A stretch of 64,000 bases of DNA from Neotabrizicola shimadae (lineage in GTDB: Bacteria; Pseudomonadota; Alphaproteobacteria; Rhodobacterales; Rhodobacteraceae), in assembly GCF_019623905.1 (NCBI RefSeq), contig NZ_CP069370.1, positions 806,001-870,000 of the forward strand, in the 5' to 3' direction. How positions within the stretch are numbered: position 1 is the stretch's first letter; each line of letters begins with the position of its first letter. Below the pieces are notes generated by a model. It was not told the origin of the DNA and made no database searches. It saw nothing but the letters and a program-made list of their open reading frames with translations. The position numbers were made by a program, and so were the translations under genes. This document shows positions 34,606-43,975 of this stretch, in pieces.

Positions 34606-34778
34606 GCGGTATCCTGCACCATCATACTCGCCGCCGACACCCGGGGGCCATGGGCCGGGCGGGTGAGGATGCCACCCGCCTTCAGCGGTACCCGTATCGT
34701 GATGTAGCCTTTGCGCAGGCAACGGGCAGGGAACCGCTGACGGCCACCCCTGCCGCCCGGCGGACCCGGCCTGAGCCG

Positions 34779-35300
34779 TCAGCCCGGCATCGGGCGATAG
34801 GTGCCGTGCCAGTACATGAGCGCCCCGGCCTCTGGCGCGGTGCGGATGGCGCGCACCCGGCCGATGAGGATGCAATGCGTGGCGCGCTCGATCATCTCGT
34901 CCACGGTGCAGTCAAAGGCCGCCGGCGCGCCTTTCAGAAGCCGCGCGCCGGTCACGGCAGTCTCCCATTCGGCGCCCTCATAGCGCGCCGCGCCCTTCAC
35001 CCCGGCAAAGCCCGAAAATCGCTCGGCCACCGCCTGATGTGCGGCGCCTAGCGAGGACAGGCCGAAGCAACCGAACTCCGACAGCAACGGCAGGCTGGAC
35101 GAAGACCGGTTCACGCAGGCCAGAAGCAGGGGCGGTTCGGCCGAAAGCGAGATGGCCGATGTCACCACGAGGCCCGAGGCGCGGTCGCCCGCGCCCGCGG
35201 TGATCAGGCTGCAATTGCCTACCATCGCCCGCATCGCATGGCGAAAATCGCCGGGCGTCGGGTCGTCGGTGAATGCTGTCTGCGCCGTCATGATGCCCAT
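34779..35300 (-). CDS. flavin reductase family protein
   Basis: 173 residues from ATG 35300; ATG 35291 (TAQTAFTDD) is equally plausible. The flavin-reductase-like split barrel shows FRHAMRAMVGNCSLITAG, GLVVTSAISLSAEPPLLLACVN, and HCILIGRVRAIRTAPEAGALMYWHGTYRPM. NAD(P)H:FMN reductases of this group supply reduced flavin to two-component monooxygenases. It follows the RND pump gene by 17 bp on the same strand. No partner monooxygenase is adjacent. Confidence 0.9.
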   Translation of the reverse strand: MGIMTAQTAFTDDPTPGDFRHAMRAMVGNCSLITAGAGDRASGLVVTSAISLSAEPPLLLACVNRSSSSLPLLSEFGCFGLSSLGAAHQAVAERFSGFAGVKGAARYEGAEWETAVTGARLLKGAPAAFDCTVDEMIERATHCILIGRVRAIRTAPEAGALMYWHGTYRPMPG

Positions 35301-35317
35301 CTTCGTGCCACCCGGTC

Positions 35318-38300
35318 TTACTCCGCCGGTTGGCCCCGCGACGCGCTGCCCGACCGCCGACCCCAGAATTTCAGCCTTTGCCAGAAAGACCGGCGCGGAC
35401 CATCCCCACGGGTTACGATCATCAGCATCGAAGGGATCACCACCAGCGTCAGAACGGTGGCGAAGGCCAGGCCGAAGACGATGGCCGAGGACAGCGAAAT
35501 CCACCATTGCGTGGAGGGTGCGCCGATCGTCGTCTCGTGGTTCAGGAGCTCCAGGTTCAGCCCGAAGGCGATGGGCAGCACCCCCAGAATGGCCGTCAGC
35601 GCGGTCAGCACCACGGGGCGCGACCGTTCGCGGCAGGTTTCCAGGATGGCGTCGATCTTGGTCATGCCTTCGTGGCGCAGCTTGTCGTAGGTGTCGATCA
35701 GAACGATGTTGTTGTTCACCACCACGCCCGCCAGGGCGATGATGCCGATCCCGGTCATGACCACGCCGAAGGGCTGGCCGGTGATCAGAAGGCCCAGAAG
35801 CACGCCGATGGTGGACATCACCACCGCCGACAGCACCAGCCCGACCGAGATGAAGCTGTTGAACTGCGCCAGCAGCACGATGAAGATCAGGAACATCGCC
35901 GCGCCGAAGGCCTTGGCCAGGAAGGCCCCGGCTTCGGCCTGTTCCTCGTCCTCGCCCGCCAGCTTCCAGCGGATGCCGTACTGGTCCAGGTTGGCCGCCT
36001 CCAGCTGGTCGGTGACCAGCTGGCGCACCTTGTCGGCCTGCACACCTTCGCGGATGCCGGCCTGCACCGTCACCGTCCGGCGGCTGTCGATCCGGGTCAG
36101 CGTACCCGTGGTGGCCGCGGCCGAACGGCTCACGAAATTGGCCAGCGGCACCGCGCCTTCGGCGGTCTGGATGCGCAGCTGGTCCAGCTGCGAGATCGTC
36201 CGCATCTCGGGCGGCAAGCGCAGCACGATGTCCACCGCGTCATCCGACCCGGCGGGGCGATAGTCCGACAGTTTCAGCCCGGTGGTGACGAGCTGCACCA
36301 TCGCCCCCACGGTCGCGGGCGAGATGCCATAACGCGCCGCGGCGGCCCGGTCCACGACAAGCTCCCAGTCCACGCCGGGCGGGGGCAGGCCGTTCGACAC
36401 GTCGATCACGTCGGGCACCTGCGCCAGCCGGTCGGCCACCGCCACCGCCACCTCGTTCAGGTAGGTCGGATCCTGCGCCGAAAGCTGGATCTGGATCGCC
36501 TTGCCGGTGGGCGGCCCGGCCTGGGGCACCGAAACCTCGATGTCCACGCCGGGCAGGCCGGTCATCGCCGTGCGCAGGTCGGCCAGGATGGCATTGGCGT
36601 TCTTGCGCGCGCGCCAGTCCACGAATTCGTACTGGATCACGCCAATCACGTCCGGCCCGGCATCGTTGCCCGCGCCGCCGCCTTCGCCCGTGCGGGCATA
36701 GACGGTTTCCACGCCCGGCCAGCCCAGGATGCGCTCTTCAGCCATGCGCACCAGCTTGTCCTTCTCTTCGATGGACAGGTTGCCGCGCGCCTTCACGTAG
36801 AGAAGGCCGTAATCCGGCTCGACGTTCGGGAAGAATTCCACCCCCTTGCCATACTTGCCATAGGCGTAGGGAACCGCCGCCAGGAGGGCGATGGCCAGCA
36901 CCAGGACTGTCCAGGGGTGCCGCACCGCCTTGCCCACGACCCACATATAGGCGCCGTCCTTGTGGTTTTCCGGGTGCGGCTCGGCCTTGCCGATCAGCGC
37001 ACCCAGCGTCGGCACGAAGATCAGCGCATAGAGCATCGAGGCTGAAAGCGTGACGATCAGCGTGATCGGCATGTATTTCATGAACTCGCCCACGATGCCC
37101 GGCCAGAACAGAAGGGGCGAAAAGGCGGCAACCCGTGTCATGGTGGCCGCGATCACGGGCCCCGCCATGCGATGCGAGGCGGCGGCGAAGGCATCGCGCC
37201 GGTGCACGCCCATCGACATCTGGCGTTCGGCATATTCGGTGACGATGATCGCATCGTCCACCAGCATCCCCACCGCCAGGATCAGCGAGAACAGCACCAC
37301 GATGTTGACGGTATAGCCCGCCATCGACAGCGCCAGCATCCCCATCAGGAACGAGGCGGGAATGGCCAGGCCGATCAGCAGCGAGGCGCGCACCGACAGG
37401 GCGTACAGGATGACGATGAACACCAGGATCACCGCCGTCAGCACCGAATTCTGCAGGTCGGCCAGCAGCTGGCGGATGTCCTTCGACTTGTCCTGGCTGA
37501 ACGAGATTTCCGTGCCTTCGGGCAGGGTCTTCTGGAACTCGGCGGCGATTTCCTTCACCGAGTCCACCGTGGCGATCAGGTTTGCCCCCGTGCGCTTGGA
37601 CACCTCGATCGCCACGGCGGGCGCGCCGTTCAACCGGGTCACGGTTTCGGGGTCCTTGTAGGTGGGCCGGATCGTCGCCACGTCGCGCACCCGCACCGTG
37701 GCGGTATCGGTGGCGATCAGCGGCAGGTTCGCCACGTCCTCGGCGGTTTCCAGAAGCGAGGGCACCTTGATGGCATAGCGCCCCTGCGAGCCTTCCAGCG
37801 CGCCGGCGGCCACCAGCTGGTTGCCGGAGAGGAAACCCTGCAACAGCACGTCGGGCCGCAGGCCATAGCCCGGCAGCTTGGTGGGTTCCACCACCACCTC
37901 GACCAGATCGTCGCGCACGCCCTTCAGGTCGGCATCCAGAACGCCCGGCAACTCCTTGATCCGGTCGCGCAATTCACGCCCGGCCTTCGTCAGCACCCGT
38001 TCGGGCACGTCGCCCGCCAGCGTGATCACCAGCACCGGGAATTCCGAGATGTTGACCTCGTTCACCGTGGGCTCGTCCGTGCCTTGCGGCAGCTCCGGCC
38101 GCGCCTGGGCGACCTTGTTGCGCACATCGTCCAGCGCCTTGTCCAGGTTCGCCCCGGCCTGGAACTCCATCAGCACGTTGGCCCCGCCCTGATAGGCGGT
38201 GGAGGTCATCTTCTTGATGCCGGCGATGGTCTTCAGCGAGGTTTCCATCGGCCGCAGCAGCAGCCGCTCCGCATCCTCGGGCGAAATCCCCTGATAGCTC

Positions 38301-38446
38301 ATCGAGACATAGATGATGGGGATCTGGATGTCCGGCTCGGCTTCCTTGGGAATGTTCACATAGGCCAGCGCCCCGGCCAGGATCAGGAACATCAGGACCG
38401 AGATCGTCAGCCGGGCATTGTCAATGGCGGTCTCGACCAGTCTCAT
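35318..38446 (-). CDS. RND efflux pump inner-membrane transporter
   Basis: 1042 residues, the normal AcrB/HAE1-like size, with twelve expected helices and two large periplasmic loops. Seen: N-terminal helix (LTISVLMFLILAGALAYVNIPKEAEPDI), the porter domain motif SYQGISPEDAERLLLRPMET, the helix-4 proton-relay region AVGMLVDDAIIVTEYAERQM with the Asp-Asp pair, and C-terminal VVVNNNIVLIDTYDKLR. It exports hydrophobic drugs or similar compounds with the adaptor encoded just upstream (4-bp overlap). No outer-membrane factor is in this operon. Confidence 0.95.
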   Translation of the reverse strand: MRLVETAIDNARLTISVLMFLILAGALAYVNIPKEAEPDIQIPIIYVSMSYQGISPEDAERLLLRPMETSLKTIAGIKKMTSTAYQGGANVLMEFQAGANLDKALDDVRNKVAQARPELPQGTDEPTVNEVNISEFPVLVITLAGDVPERVLTKAGRELRDRIKELPGVLDADLKGVRDDLVEVVVEPTKLPGYGLRPDVLLQGFLSGNQLVAAGALEGSQGRYAIKVPSLLETAEDVANLPLIATDTATVRVRDVATIRPTYKDPETVTRLNGAPAVAIEVSKRTGANLIATVDSVKEIAAEFQKTLPEGTEISFSQDKSKDIRQLLADLQNSVLTAVILVFIVILYALSVRASLLIGLAIPASFLMGMLALSMAGYTVNIVVLFSLILAVGMLVDDAIIVTEYAERQMSMGVHRRDAFAAASHRMAGPVIAATMTRVAAFSPLLFWPGIVGEFMKYMPITLIVTLSASMLYALIFVPTLGALIGKAEPHPENHKDGAYMWVVGKAVRHPWTVLVLAIALLAAVPYAYGKYGKGVEFFPNVEPDYGLLYVKARGNLSIEEKDKLVRMAEERILGWPGVETVYARTGEGGGAGNDAGPDVIGVIQYEFVDWRARKNANAILADLRTAMTGLPGVDIEVSVPQAGPPTGKAIQIQLSAQDPTYLNEVAVAVADRLAQVPDVIDVSNGLPPPGVDWELVVDRAAAARYGISPATVGAMVQLVTTGLKLSDYRPAGSDDAVDIVLRLPPEMRTISQLDQLRIQTAEGAVPLANFVSRSAAATTGTLTRIDSRRTVTVQAGIREGVQADKVRQLVTDQLEAANLDQYGIRWKLAGEDEEQAEAGAFLAKAFGAAMFLIFIVLLAQFNSFISVGLVLSAVVMSTIGVLLGLLITGQPFGVVMTGIGIIALAGVVVNNNIVLIDTYDKLRHEGMTKIDAILETCRERSRPVVLTALTAILGVLPIAFGLNLELLNHETTIGAPSTQWWISLSSAIVFGLAFATVLTLVVIPSMLMIVTRGDGPRRSFWQRLKFWGRRSGSASRGQPAE

Positions 38447-39564
38447 TCCGTGACCTGCGCGTCTTCGACCGTGTTCACCTTGTCGCCGTCCCGGATCAGA
38501 TCCTGACCCGCCACCACGATCCGGCTGCCCGAAGGCACGCCCGTCACCACCAGACCGTCCGGCGTGTCGTCGATGATGCCGACCGGCGCAAAGCTGGCGA
38601 TGTCGTCGTCACCCACCACGCGCAGCCCAAGATCGCCGTCTTCCGACAGCGTGATCACCGACCGCGGCACCGTGACCGACCGCACCGGCGGCGCCAGCAG
38701 CTCGACCTGAGCCGTCATGCCCGCGGGCAGCTTGTAATCGGGGTTGGCCAGCGTGACTTCCACCGGGAAGGTCCGCGTCTGGGCCGAGGCCTCGCGCGCG
38801 ATATAGCTGATCGTGCCCTCGCGGCTTTGCCCGGTGACCAGCGTCACCTTGGCCGCGCCGCCGGGCGCGAAATAGCCCACGTCCTGCTCGCCCACCTCGA
38901 TCTTCACGATGATCGGGTCCAGCGCCAGAAGGCTCGCCACCGGCGCGCCGCCCTGCACCCATTCGCCCGGCTCGATCTCGACCGTGTCGATCATCCCGGC
39001 AAAGGGCGTGCGCAGCGTCAGCCGGTCCACCGCGGCGTTGGCCAGCGCCAGCGCGGCCTCGGCCGATTCCTTGGCCGTCACCGCTGCGTTATAGGCCGTC
39101 TCGGCCTTGTTGCCGCCCTTGAACAGCCGCTCTGCCACGTCCAGGTCGCGCTTGGCCTGTTCCAGCGTGATCTCGGCCATCTTGACCTGGGCATGGACCT
39201 CCGGCCCTTCCAGCGTCATCACCACCGCGCCCTCGGGGACCATCTGGCCCTTTTCCAGATCCAGCGATTTCACGATGCCCTCGGTCCGCGCGGCCAGCAT
39301 CGTGCTCTTGTCCGGGGCGGTGATGCCCGACAGACGGATCGCGCGCGAATGGTCGCGGAACTGCGGCGTCACCACGCCCACCGTCCGGGTCAGCGGCGTC
39401 GCCTCGGCCGGCACAGGCTCGGGCGTCGTCGCGGCTTCGGCCGAGGCCGGCTCGCCGCCGTGCCCGCCGCCGACCGAGGCGAACTCCCCGGTCAGAACCC
39501 AGGCGCCGGCGCCGATCAGCACGGCGAACGCCAGAAGCCGGTGGGGTCTGAAAAACGAACTCAT
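38443..39564 (-). CDS. RND efflux periplasmic adaptor (membrane fusion protein)
   Basis: 373 residues from ATG 39564. N-terminal anchor (HRLLAFAVLIGAGAWVLTG), then lipoyl halves (GIVKSLDLEKGQMVPEGAVV and RTPFAGMIDTVEIEPGEWV), a short hairpin (AEITLEQAKRDLDVAERLFKGG) and a beta-barrel (GGAAKVTLVTGQSREGTISYIA). It overlaps the RND gene by ATGA and lies 175 bp downstream of the TetR gene, the usual arrangement for a regulated pump. Confidence 0.93.
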   Translation of the reverse strand: MSSFFRPHRLLAFAVLIGAGAWVLTGEFASVGGGHGGEPASAEAATTPEPVPAEATPLTRTVGVVTPQFRDHSRAIRLSGITAPDKSTMLAARTEGIVKSLDLEKGQMVPEGAVVMTLEGPEVHAQVKMAEITLEQAKRDLDVAERLFKGGNKAETAYNAAVTAKESAEAALALANAAVDRLTLRTPFAGMIDTVEIEPGEWVQGGAPVASLLALDPIIVKIEVGEQDVGYFAPGGAAKVTLVTGQSREGTISYIAREASAQTRTFPVEVTLANPDYKLPAGMTAQVELLAPPVRSVTVPRSVITLSEDGDLGLRVVGDDDIASFAPVGIIDDTPDGLVVTGVPSGSRIVVAGQDLIRDGDKVNTVEDAQVTE

Positions 39565-39739
39565 GGTCAATTCCTGTACTGTCTGCTGACGCCGCAGAGA
39601 TCGCCGACACCGAAGGCGCCGCTTTGGCAAGACTGCGGCGCAGGCGGGGACAGATGTGCGAAGGATCGCCTGGCAGCGTCAGTTCGTCGCGGCGGATCAT
39701 CTCGCAACGCAGCGTCACTTACCAGAGCCAATCGGCAGG

Positions 39740-40363
39740 CTATCGCTGCACCGCGGCTTTGTCCCGCCCGCCCAAGCCCGCAACCGGCGGCGCATCCAGC
39801 ACGCGGGCGAAAATCCGGGCAATCCGCGCCTGTCCGGCCCGATACATCGGAAAATCCCGCGCCGCCAGCTTCTGCCCCTTAAGCGCCACCAGGATGTCGT
39901 GCGCCAGCTCATCCGGCCCGCCCAGATCCTCGGGCACGCCGCGCTGGCCCAGCCATTCCGCCAGGCAAGCCTCGATGCGCGCCTCGCCCTCCGCCGCCAG
40001 GTCGCCGGTGATCGCGAACCCCGCATCCATCAACTCGTCGCCATGCGGCGTGCTCAGCACCGCCTCCATGAACTTGCCGTCCTTCGCCACGAAAGCCGCC
40101 ATCAGCGCCGCTTCGGCATCCAGACCGGGCCGGTTCAGCGCCGCCTCCATGTCGCGCAGCGCCTCGTCGAAATAGCGCACCGCCAGCGACCGGAAGATGT
40201 CTTCCTTGTTGCGGAAATGCAGGTACAGCGCCGTGCGCGACAGGCCCGCCCCGCGCGCGATGTCATCCATCGAGGTGCGGCGAAAGCCATAGGTGGCAAA
40301 GGCGTGAAACGCTGCGTCCAGGATCGTGTCCTGACGGTCGGAAGGTGAGGCATCGTCCATCAT
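39740..40363 (-). CDS. TetR family transcriptional regulator
   Basis: 207 residues from ATG 40363; an ATG at 40405 is in frame but would put the start codon inside the palindrome at 40392-40405. The HTH is clear (ILDAAFHAFATYGFRRTSMDDIARGAGLSRTALYLHFRNKEDIFRSL). The C-terminal ligand domain is variable. It probably represses the RND pump genes behind it and perhaps the divergent molybdoenzyme genes. The intergenic region is full of TGTCA/TGACA half-sites. Confidence 0.93.
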   Translation of the reverse strand: MMDDASPSDRQDTILDAAFHAFATYGFRRTSMDDIARGAGLSRTALYLHFRNKEDIFRSLAVRYFDEALRDMEAALNRPGLDAEAALMAAFVAKDGKFMEAVLSTPHGDELMDAGFAITGDLAAEGEARIEACLAEWLGQRGVPEDLGGPDELAHDILVALKGQKLAARDFPMYRAGQARIARIFARVLDAPPVAGLGGRDKAAVQR

Positions 40364-40368
40364 GCCGA

Positions 40369-40431
40369 CAGACTGACAAAACGATTTCAGAATGTCAATT
40401 GACATCCTGACATTTCGCGCTCAATCTGTCA
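40369..40431. promoter_or_regulatory. divergent promoter region with TetR-type palindrome
   Basis: Positions 40392-40405 are the perfect palindrome ATGTCAATTGACAT. More TGTCA/TGACA half-sites occur at GACAGACTGACA (40369-40380), CTGACAT (40407-40413) and CTGTCAA (near 40426). This fits cooperative TetR dimer binding controlling both directions. Confidence 0.65.
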
Positions 40432-40453
40432 AAGCGAACCGGAGAGAGACGCC

Positions 40454-40921
40454 ATGACCACCAGCCTCACCGTGAACGGCCAGTCCGTCACGCTCGACCT
40501 TCCGCCCGACATGCCGCTTCTGTGGGCCCTGCGCGAGGGGCTGAACCTCACCGGCACCAAGTTCGGCTGCGGCATCGCCTCCTGCGGCGCCTGCACCGTG
40601 CACATCGACGGCCAGGCCGTGCGCTCCTGCCAGGTTCCGCTGTCGGATGCCGCCGGAACCAGCGTCACCACGATCGAGGGGCTGGGATCGCCGCAGGCGC
40701 TTCATGCCGTGCAGGCCGCCTGGGCCGATGCCCAGGTGGCGCAATGCGGCTATTGCCAGTCCGGCCAGATCATGCAAGCGGCCTCGCTTCTGGCCGTGAC
40801 GCCCAATCCCACCGAAGAAGAGATCGACGCCGCGATGGAGGGCAACCTCTGCCGCTGCGGCACCTATCCCCGCATCCGGGCCGCGATCCACGACGCTGCC
40901 CGCCGCCTGTCGGAGGCCTGA
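40454..40921 (+). CDS. iorA: 2Fe-2S subunit of molybdenum hydroxylase (isoquinoline 1-oxidoreductase alpha-like)
   Basis: 155 residues. Plant-type 2Fe-2S cluster [21 protein letters not shown] at ~38-58, then the second all-helical cluster [10 protein letters not shown] and CRCGTYPRI. This is the standard small subunit of xanthine-oxidase-family enzymes. It transfers electrons from the Mo centre. It is followed after 3 bp by the large subunit. The Ior name is by similarity; the substrate may be an aldehyde or N-heterocycle. Confidence 0.9.
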   Translation: MTTSLTVNGQSVTLDLPPDMPLLWALREGLNLTGTKFGCGIASCGACTVHIDGQAVRSCQVPLSDAAGTSVTTIEGLGSPQALHAVQAAWADAQVAQCGYCQSGQIMQAASLLAVTPNPTEEEIDAAMEGNLCRCGTYPRIRAAIHDAARRLSEA

Positions 40922-40924
40922 ACC

Positions 40925-43162
40925 ATGGGCAAGGTCGGAACCATCGCGCGGCGCAGCTTCCTCCTCGGCTCGCTCGCCATCGCCGGCGGCGTGGCCTTCG
41001 GCTGGTGGAAGTACCGCACGCCCTATGCCAACCCGCTTCTCTCCGAACTGCCGGACGGCGGCGCCACGCTCAACCCCTATGTCCTGATCGACGCCAGCGG
41101 CGTCACCCTCATCGCGCCGCGGGCCGAGATGGGGCAGGGGGTCCACACCACCCTCGCGGCCCTCGTGGCCGAAGAGATGGACCTCGACTGGTCCACGGTG
41201 AAGGTGATCCACGGCCCCGCCTCCGCCGCCTATTACAACGCCGCGGTGCTGGAAGAGGGCGTTCCCTTCGCCCCCATCGACGAAAGCTCGCTTGCGCAGA
41301 CCATGCGCGGGGCCATGCGCGTGCCCGCCAAATTCCTGGGCTTCCAGATCACCGGCGGTTCCTCCTCGGTCCCCGACGCCTATGAAAAGATGCGCCTCGC
41401 CGGCGCCGCCGCCCGCATCGCTTTGGTGCAGGCCGCCGCCACCCGGCTGGGCCTTCCCGCCGACCAGTTGAAGACCGAAGGCGGTGCCGTCATCGCCCCT
41501 GATGGCAGGCGGCTGGCCTATACCGAACTTGCGGCGGACGCGGCCAAGGTCGCGGTCACGCAGGACCCGCCCCTGAAACCCCGCGACCAGTGGAAACTGC
41601 TCGGCACCTCGCTGCCCCGCACCGACATGCTGGCAAAGGTCACCGGCACCGCCACCTTCACCGCCGACATTCGCCTGCCGGGGATGCTTTACGCCACGGC
41701 CCGCACCAATCCCGGCCTGGGCGGCGACATGCGCGGCTTCGATGCCAGCGTGGCCGAAGGGATGCCCGGCGTTGTCAAGGTCGTGCCCCTGCCGAACGGT
41801 GCCGCCGTGGTCGCCCGCAGCACCTGGGAGGCGATGAACGCCGCCGCCGCCATCGCCTTCGACTGGGGCCCCGCGCCCTATGCCGCTGACAGCGCGGCGA
41901 TCCTTGCCGACCTTGCCGCCTCCTTCACCCCGGACCGCCTCGATAGCACGAACCGCAACGATGGCGATGCCGAAACCGCCCTTGGTGAATCCGCCTCCTT
42001 CGAGGCCGGCTATTCCGTCCCCTATCTCGCCCATGCCACGATGGAGCCGATGACCGCGGGAGCCTGGCTCAAGGAGGGCAAACTCCAGGTCTGGGCTGGC
42101 AACCAGCTTCCCACCCAGATTCTGAAGGTCGGCGCGCAACTCACGGGCTTGCCAGAAGAGTCCGTCAGCGTGGAAACACCCTTCATGGGCGGCGGCTTCG
42201 GCCGCCGGGCCGAGATGGACATCATCGCCCAGGCCATCACGGTGGCCAAGGCGATGGAGGGCACGCCGGTCCTTCTGACCTGGACCCGCGAGGAAGACAT
42301 GACCCACGATGCCTATCGCCCCGCCGCGATGGGCCGCATCCGCGCCCGGCTCGACGGACAAAGCCTTGTCGCGCTGGATGTGCAAACCGCATCCTCCTCA
42401 GTGATCGAAAGCCAGGTCGGACGGCTCGGCTATTCCGTGCCCGGCCCCGACAGCACCATCGTCCAGGGCGCCGCAGACCAGCCCTATGCCCTGCCGAACT
42501 TCCGCGTGCGCGGCTACCGCGCCCCGGTCATGCTGCCGGTCGGCTCCTGGCGTTCGGTGGGCAATTCGCAGAACGCCTTCTTCCTCGAAAGCGCGTTGGA
42601 CGAACTGGCGCATCAGGCCGGAGTCGATCCGCTCGACTTCCGCCTCTCGATCCTCTCCCACGATGCTTCCCGCAAAGTGCTGGAAAAGCTCGCGGAAATC
42701 TCCAACTGGGGCGCCAATGCGCCCGGCCGCGCCAAGGGCCTGGCCTTCGGCCTGTCCTTCGGCGTGCCCTCCGCCCAGGTGATCGAGGTGGAAGACACCG
42801 ACCGCGGCCTGCGCCTCACCGGGGCATGGGCAGTGGTCGATGTCGGCGTGGCGCTCGATCCGCGCAACATCGAGGCGCAGGTTTTCGGCGGCATGGTCTA
42901 TGGCCTGTCGGCGGCAATCCGGGGCGAGATCACGGTGGCCGAGGGCGCGGTGGAACAGCAGACTTTCTGGGATTTCGAACCGCTCCGCCTGCCGCAGATG
43001 CCGCCGGTGACGGTCGCTGTCCTGGAAAACATGCCCCGTATCCGCGGCATCGGCGAGCCCGGCACTCCGCCCGCCGCGCCCGCGCTTGCCAACGCGATCT
43101 TCGCGCTCACCGGCCAGCGCCTGCGCGACCTGCCGCTGTCGAAGTCTGTCACCTTCGCCTGA
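40925..43162 (+). CDS. iorB: molybdopterin large subunit, isoquinoline 1-oxidoreductase beta-like
   Basis: 745 residues. A twin-arginine signal (ARRSFLLGSLAIAGG) indicates Tat export. Mo-cofactor segments: APRAEMGQGVHTTLAALVAEEMDLDW, FMGGGFGRRAEMD, the SWRSVGNSQNAFFLES stretch, and the C-terminal RGIGEPGTPPAAPALANAIFALTG with the catalytic Glu. There is no FAD subunit, as expected for the periplasmic Ior type, which passes electrons to a cytochrome c. None is encoded next to it. Confidence 0.92.
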   Translation: MGKVGTIARRSFLLGSLAIAGGVAFGWWKYRTPYANPLLSELPDGGATLNPYVLIDASGVTLIAPRAEMGQGVHTTLAALVAEEMDLDWSTVKVIHGPASAAYYNAAVLEEGVPFAPIDESSLAQTMRGAMRVPAKFLGFQITGGSSSVPDAYEKMRLAGAAARIALVQAAATRLGLPADQLKTEGGAVIAPDGRRLAYTELAADAAKVAVTQDPPLKPRDQWKLLGTSLPRTDMLAKVTGTATFTADIRLPGMLYATARTNPGLGGDMRGFDASVAEGMPGVVKVVPLPNGAAVVARSTWEAMNAAAAIAFDWGPAPYAADSAAILADLAASFTPDRLDSTNRNDGDAETALGESASFEAGYSVPYLAHATMEPMTAGAWLKEGKLQVWAGNQLPTQILKVGAQLTGLPEESVSVETPFMGGGFGRRAEMDIIAQAITVAKAMEGTPVLLTWTREEDMTHDAYRPAAMGRIRARLDGQSLVALDVQTASSSVIESQVGRLGYSVPGPDSTIVQGAADQPYALPNFRVRGYRAPVMLPVGSWRSVGNSQNAFFLESALDELAHQAGVDPLDFRLSILSHDASRKVLEKLAEISNWGANAPGRAKGLAFGLSFGVPSAQVIEVEDTDRGLRLTGAWAVVDVGVALDPRNIEAQVFGGMVYGLSAAIRGEITVAEGAVEQQTFWDFEPLRLPQMPPVTVAVLENMPRIRGIGEPGTPPAAPALANAIFALTGQRLRDLPLSKSVTFA

Positions 43163-43216
43163 TGGCGCAGCAGTGCCGGGGCTTGGCCCCGGCGCGGCCA
43201 GAGGCTAGCGTCGGGC

Positions 43217-43972
43217 ATGACCCAGACCCAGGCCCACTCCCTCGCGCTCGGCCTCGCCGCCCTCCTGTCGCTGACGGCGCCGGCCAGGGCGGCCGAACCC
43301 GAATGTGTCGTGCTCCTTCACGGCCTCGGCCGCAGCGAAGCCTCGCTCATCGTGATGGAGGAAATGCTGGAAGCCGCCGGCTACAGGGTGGTGAACTTCG
43401 GCTATCCCTCGACCGACGGCACCATCGACATGCTGGTCGGCCACGCCGAGGCCGCGGCCGAGGCCTGTGGGCCAGCCACGATGAACATCGTCACTCATTC
43501 CATGGGCGGCATCCTCACCCGTTTCTGGCTCGCCTCGTCCAAACGCCCCGAAAACCTGGGCCGCGTCGTCATGCTGGGGCCGCCCAACCAGGGCTCGGAA
43601 CTGGTGGATGCCTTCGGCGACCTCCAGCTATTCGCCTATTTCACCGGCCCGGCCGGAATGCAGCTCGGCACCGGCAAGGACGGCATCGCTGCCGCGCTGC
43701 CCCCGGTGGATTTCCCCCTTGGCATCATCGCCGGCACGATCAGCACCAACGTGCTCTCGCCCTTCCTGTTCGACGGGCCGAACGACGGCAAGGTCTCCGT
43801 CGCCTCCACCAAGGTCGAGGGCATGAGCGATCATATCGCTCTGCCAGTCACCCATACCTTCATGATGAACAACCCGCTGGTGATCGCGCAGACCATCACC
43901 TTCCTGCGGACCGGCGCCTTCGACCAGAGCCTGACCTGGGCCGAACTGATGCGCCGCATCACCCACCGCTAG
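43217..43972 (+). CDS. exported alpha/beta hydrolase (lipase-like)
   Basis: 251 residues with a signal peptide ([18 protein letters not shown]). [15 protein letters not shown] gives the oxyanion-hole HGL, and VTHSMGGI holds the nucleophile Ser in an H-S-M-G-G elbow; candidate acid and base are the Asp in [10 protein letters not shown] and the His in LPVTHTFMM. The family resembles EstA/DUF676-like esterases. It follows the molybdoenzyme by 54 bp. The substrate is unknown. Confidence 0.87.
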   Translation: MTQTQAHSLALGLAALLSLTAPARAAEPECVVLLHGLGRSEASLIVMEEMLEAAGYRVVNFGYPSTDGTIDMLVGHAEAAAEACGPATMNIVTHSMGGILTRFWLASSKRPENLGRVVMLGPPNQGSELVDAFGDLQLFAYFTGPAGMQLGTGKDGIAAALPPVDFPLGIIAGTISTNVLSPFLFDGPNDGKVSVASTKVEGMSDHIALPVTHTFMMNNPLVIAQTITFLRTGAFDQSLTWAELMRRITHR

Positions 43973-43975
43973 GGT

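Noticed and set aside
35330-38506. long + strand frames opposite the RND pump genes
   Set aside because: Continuous antisense shadow, His/Gln/Arg-rich, no starts with RBS.
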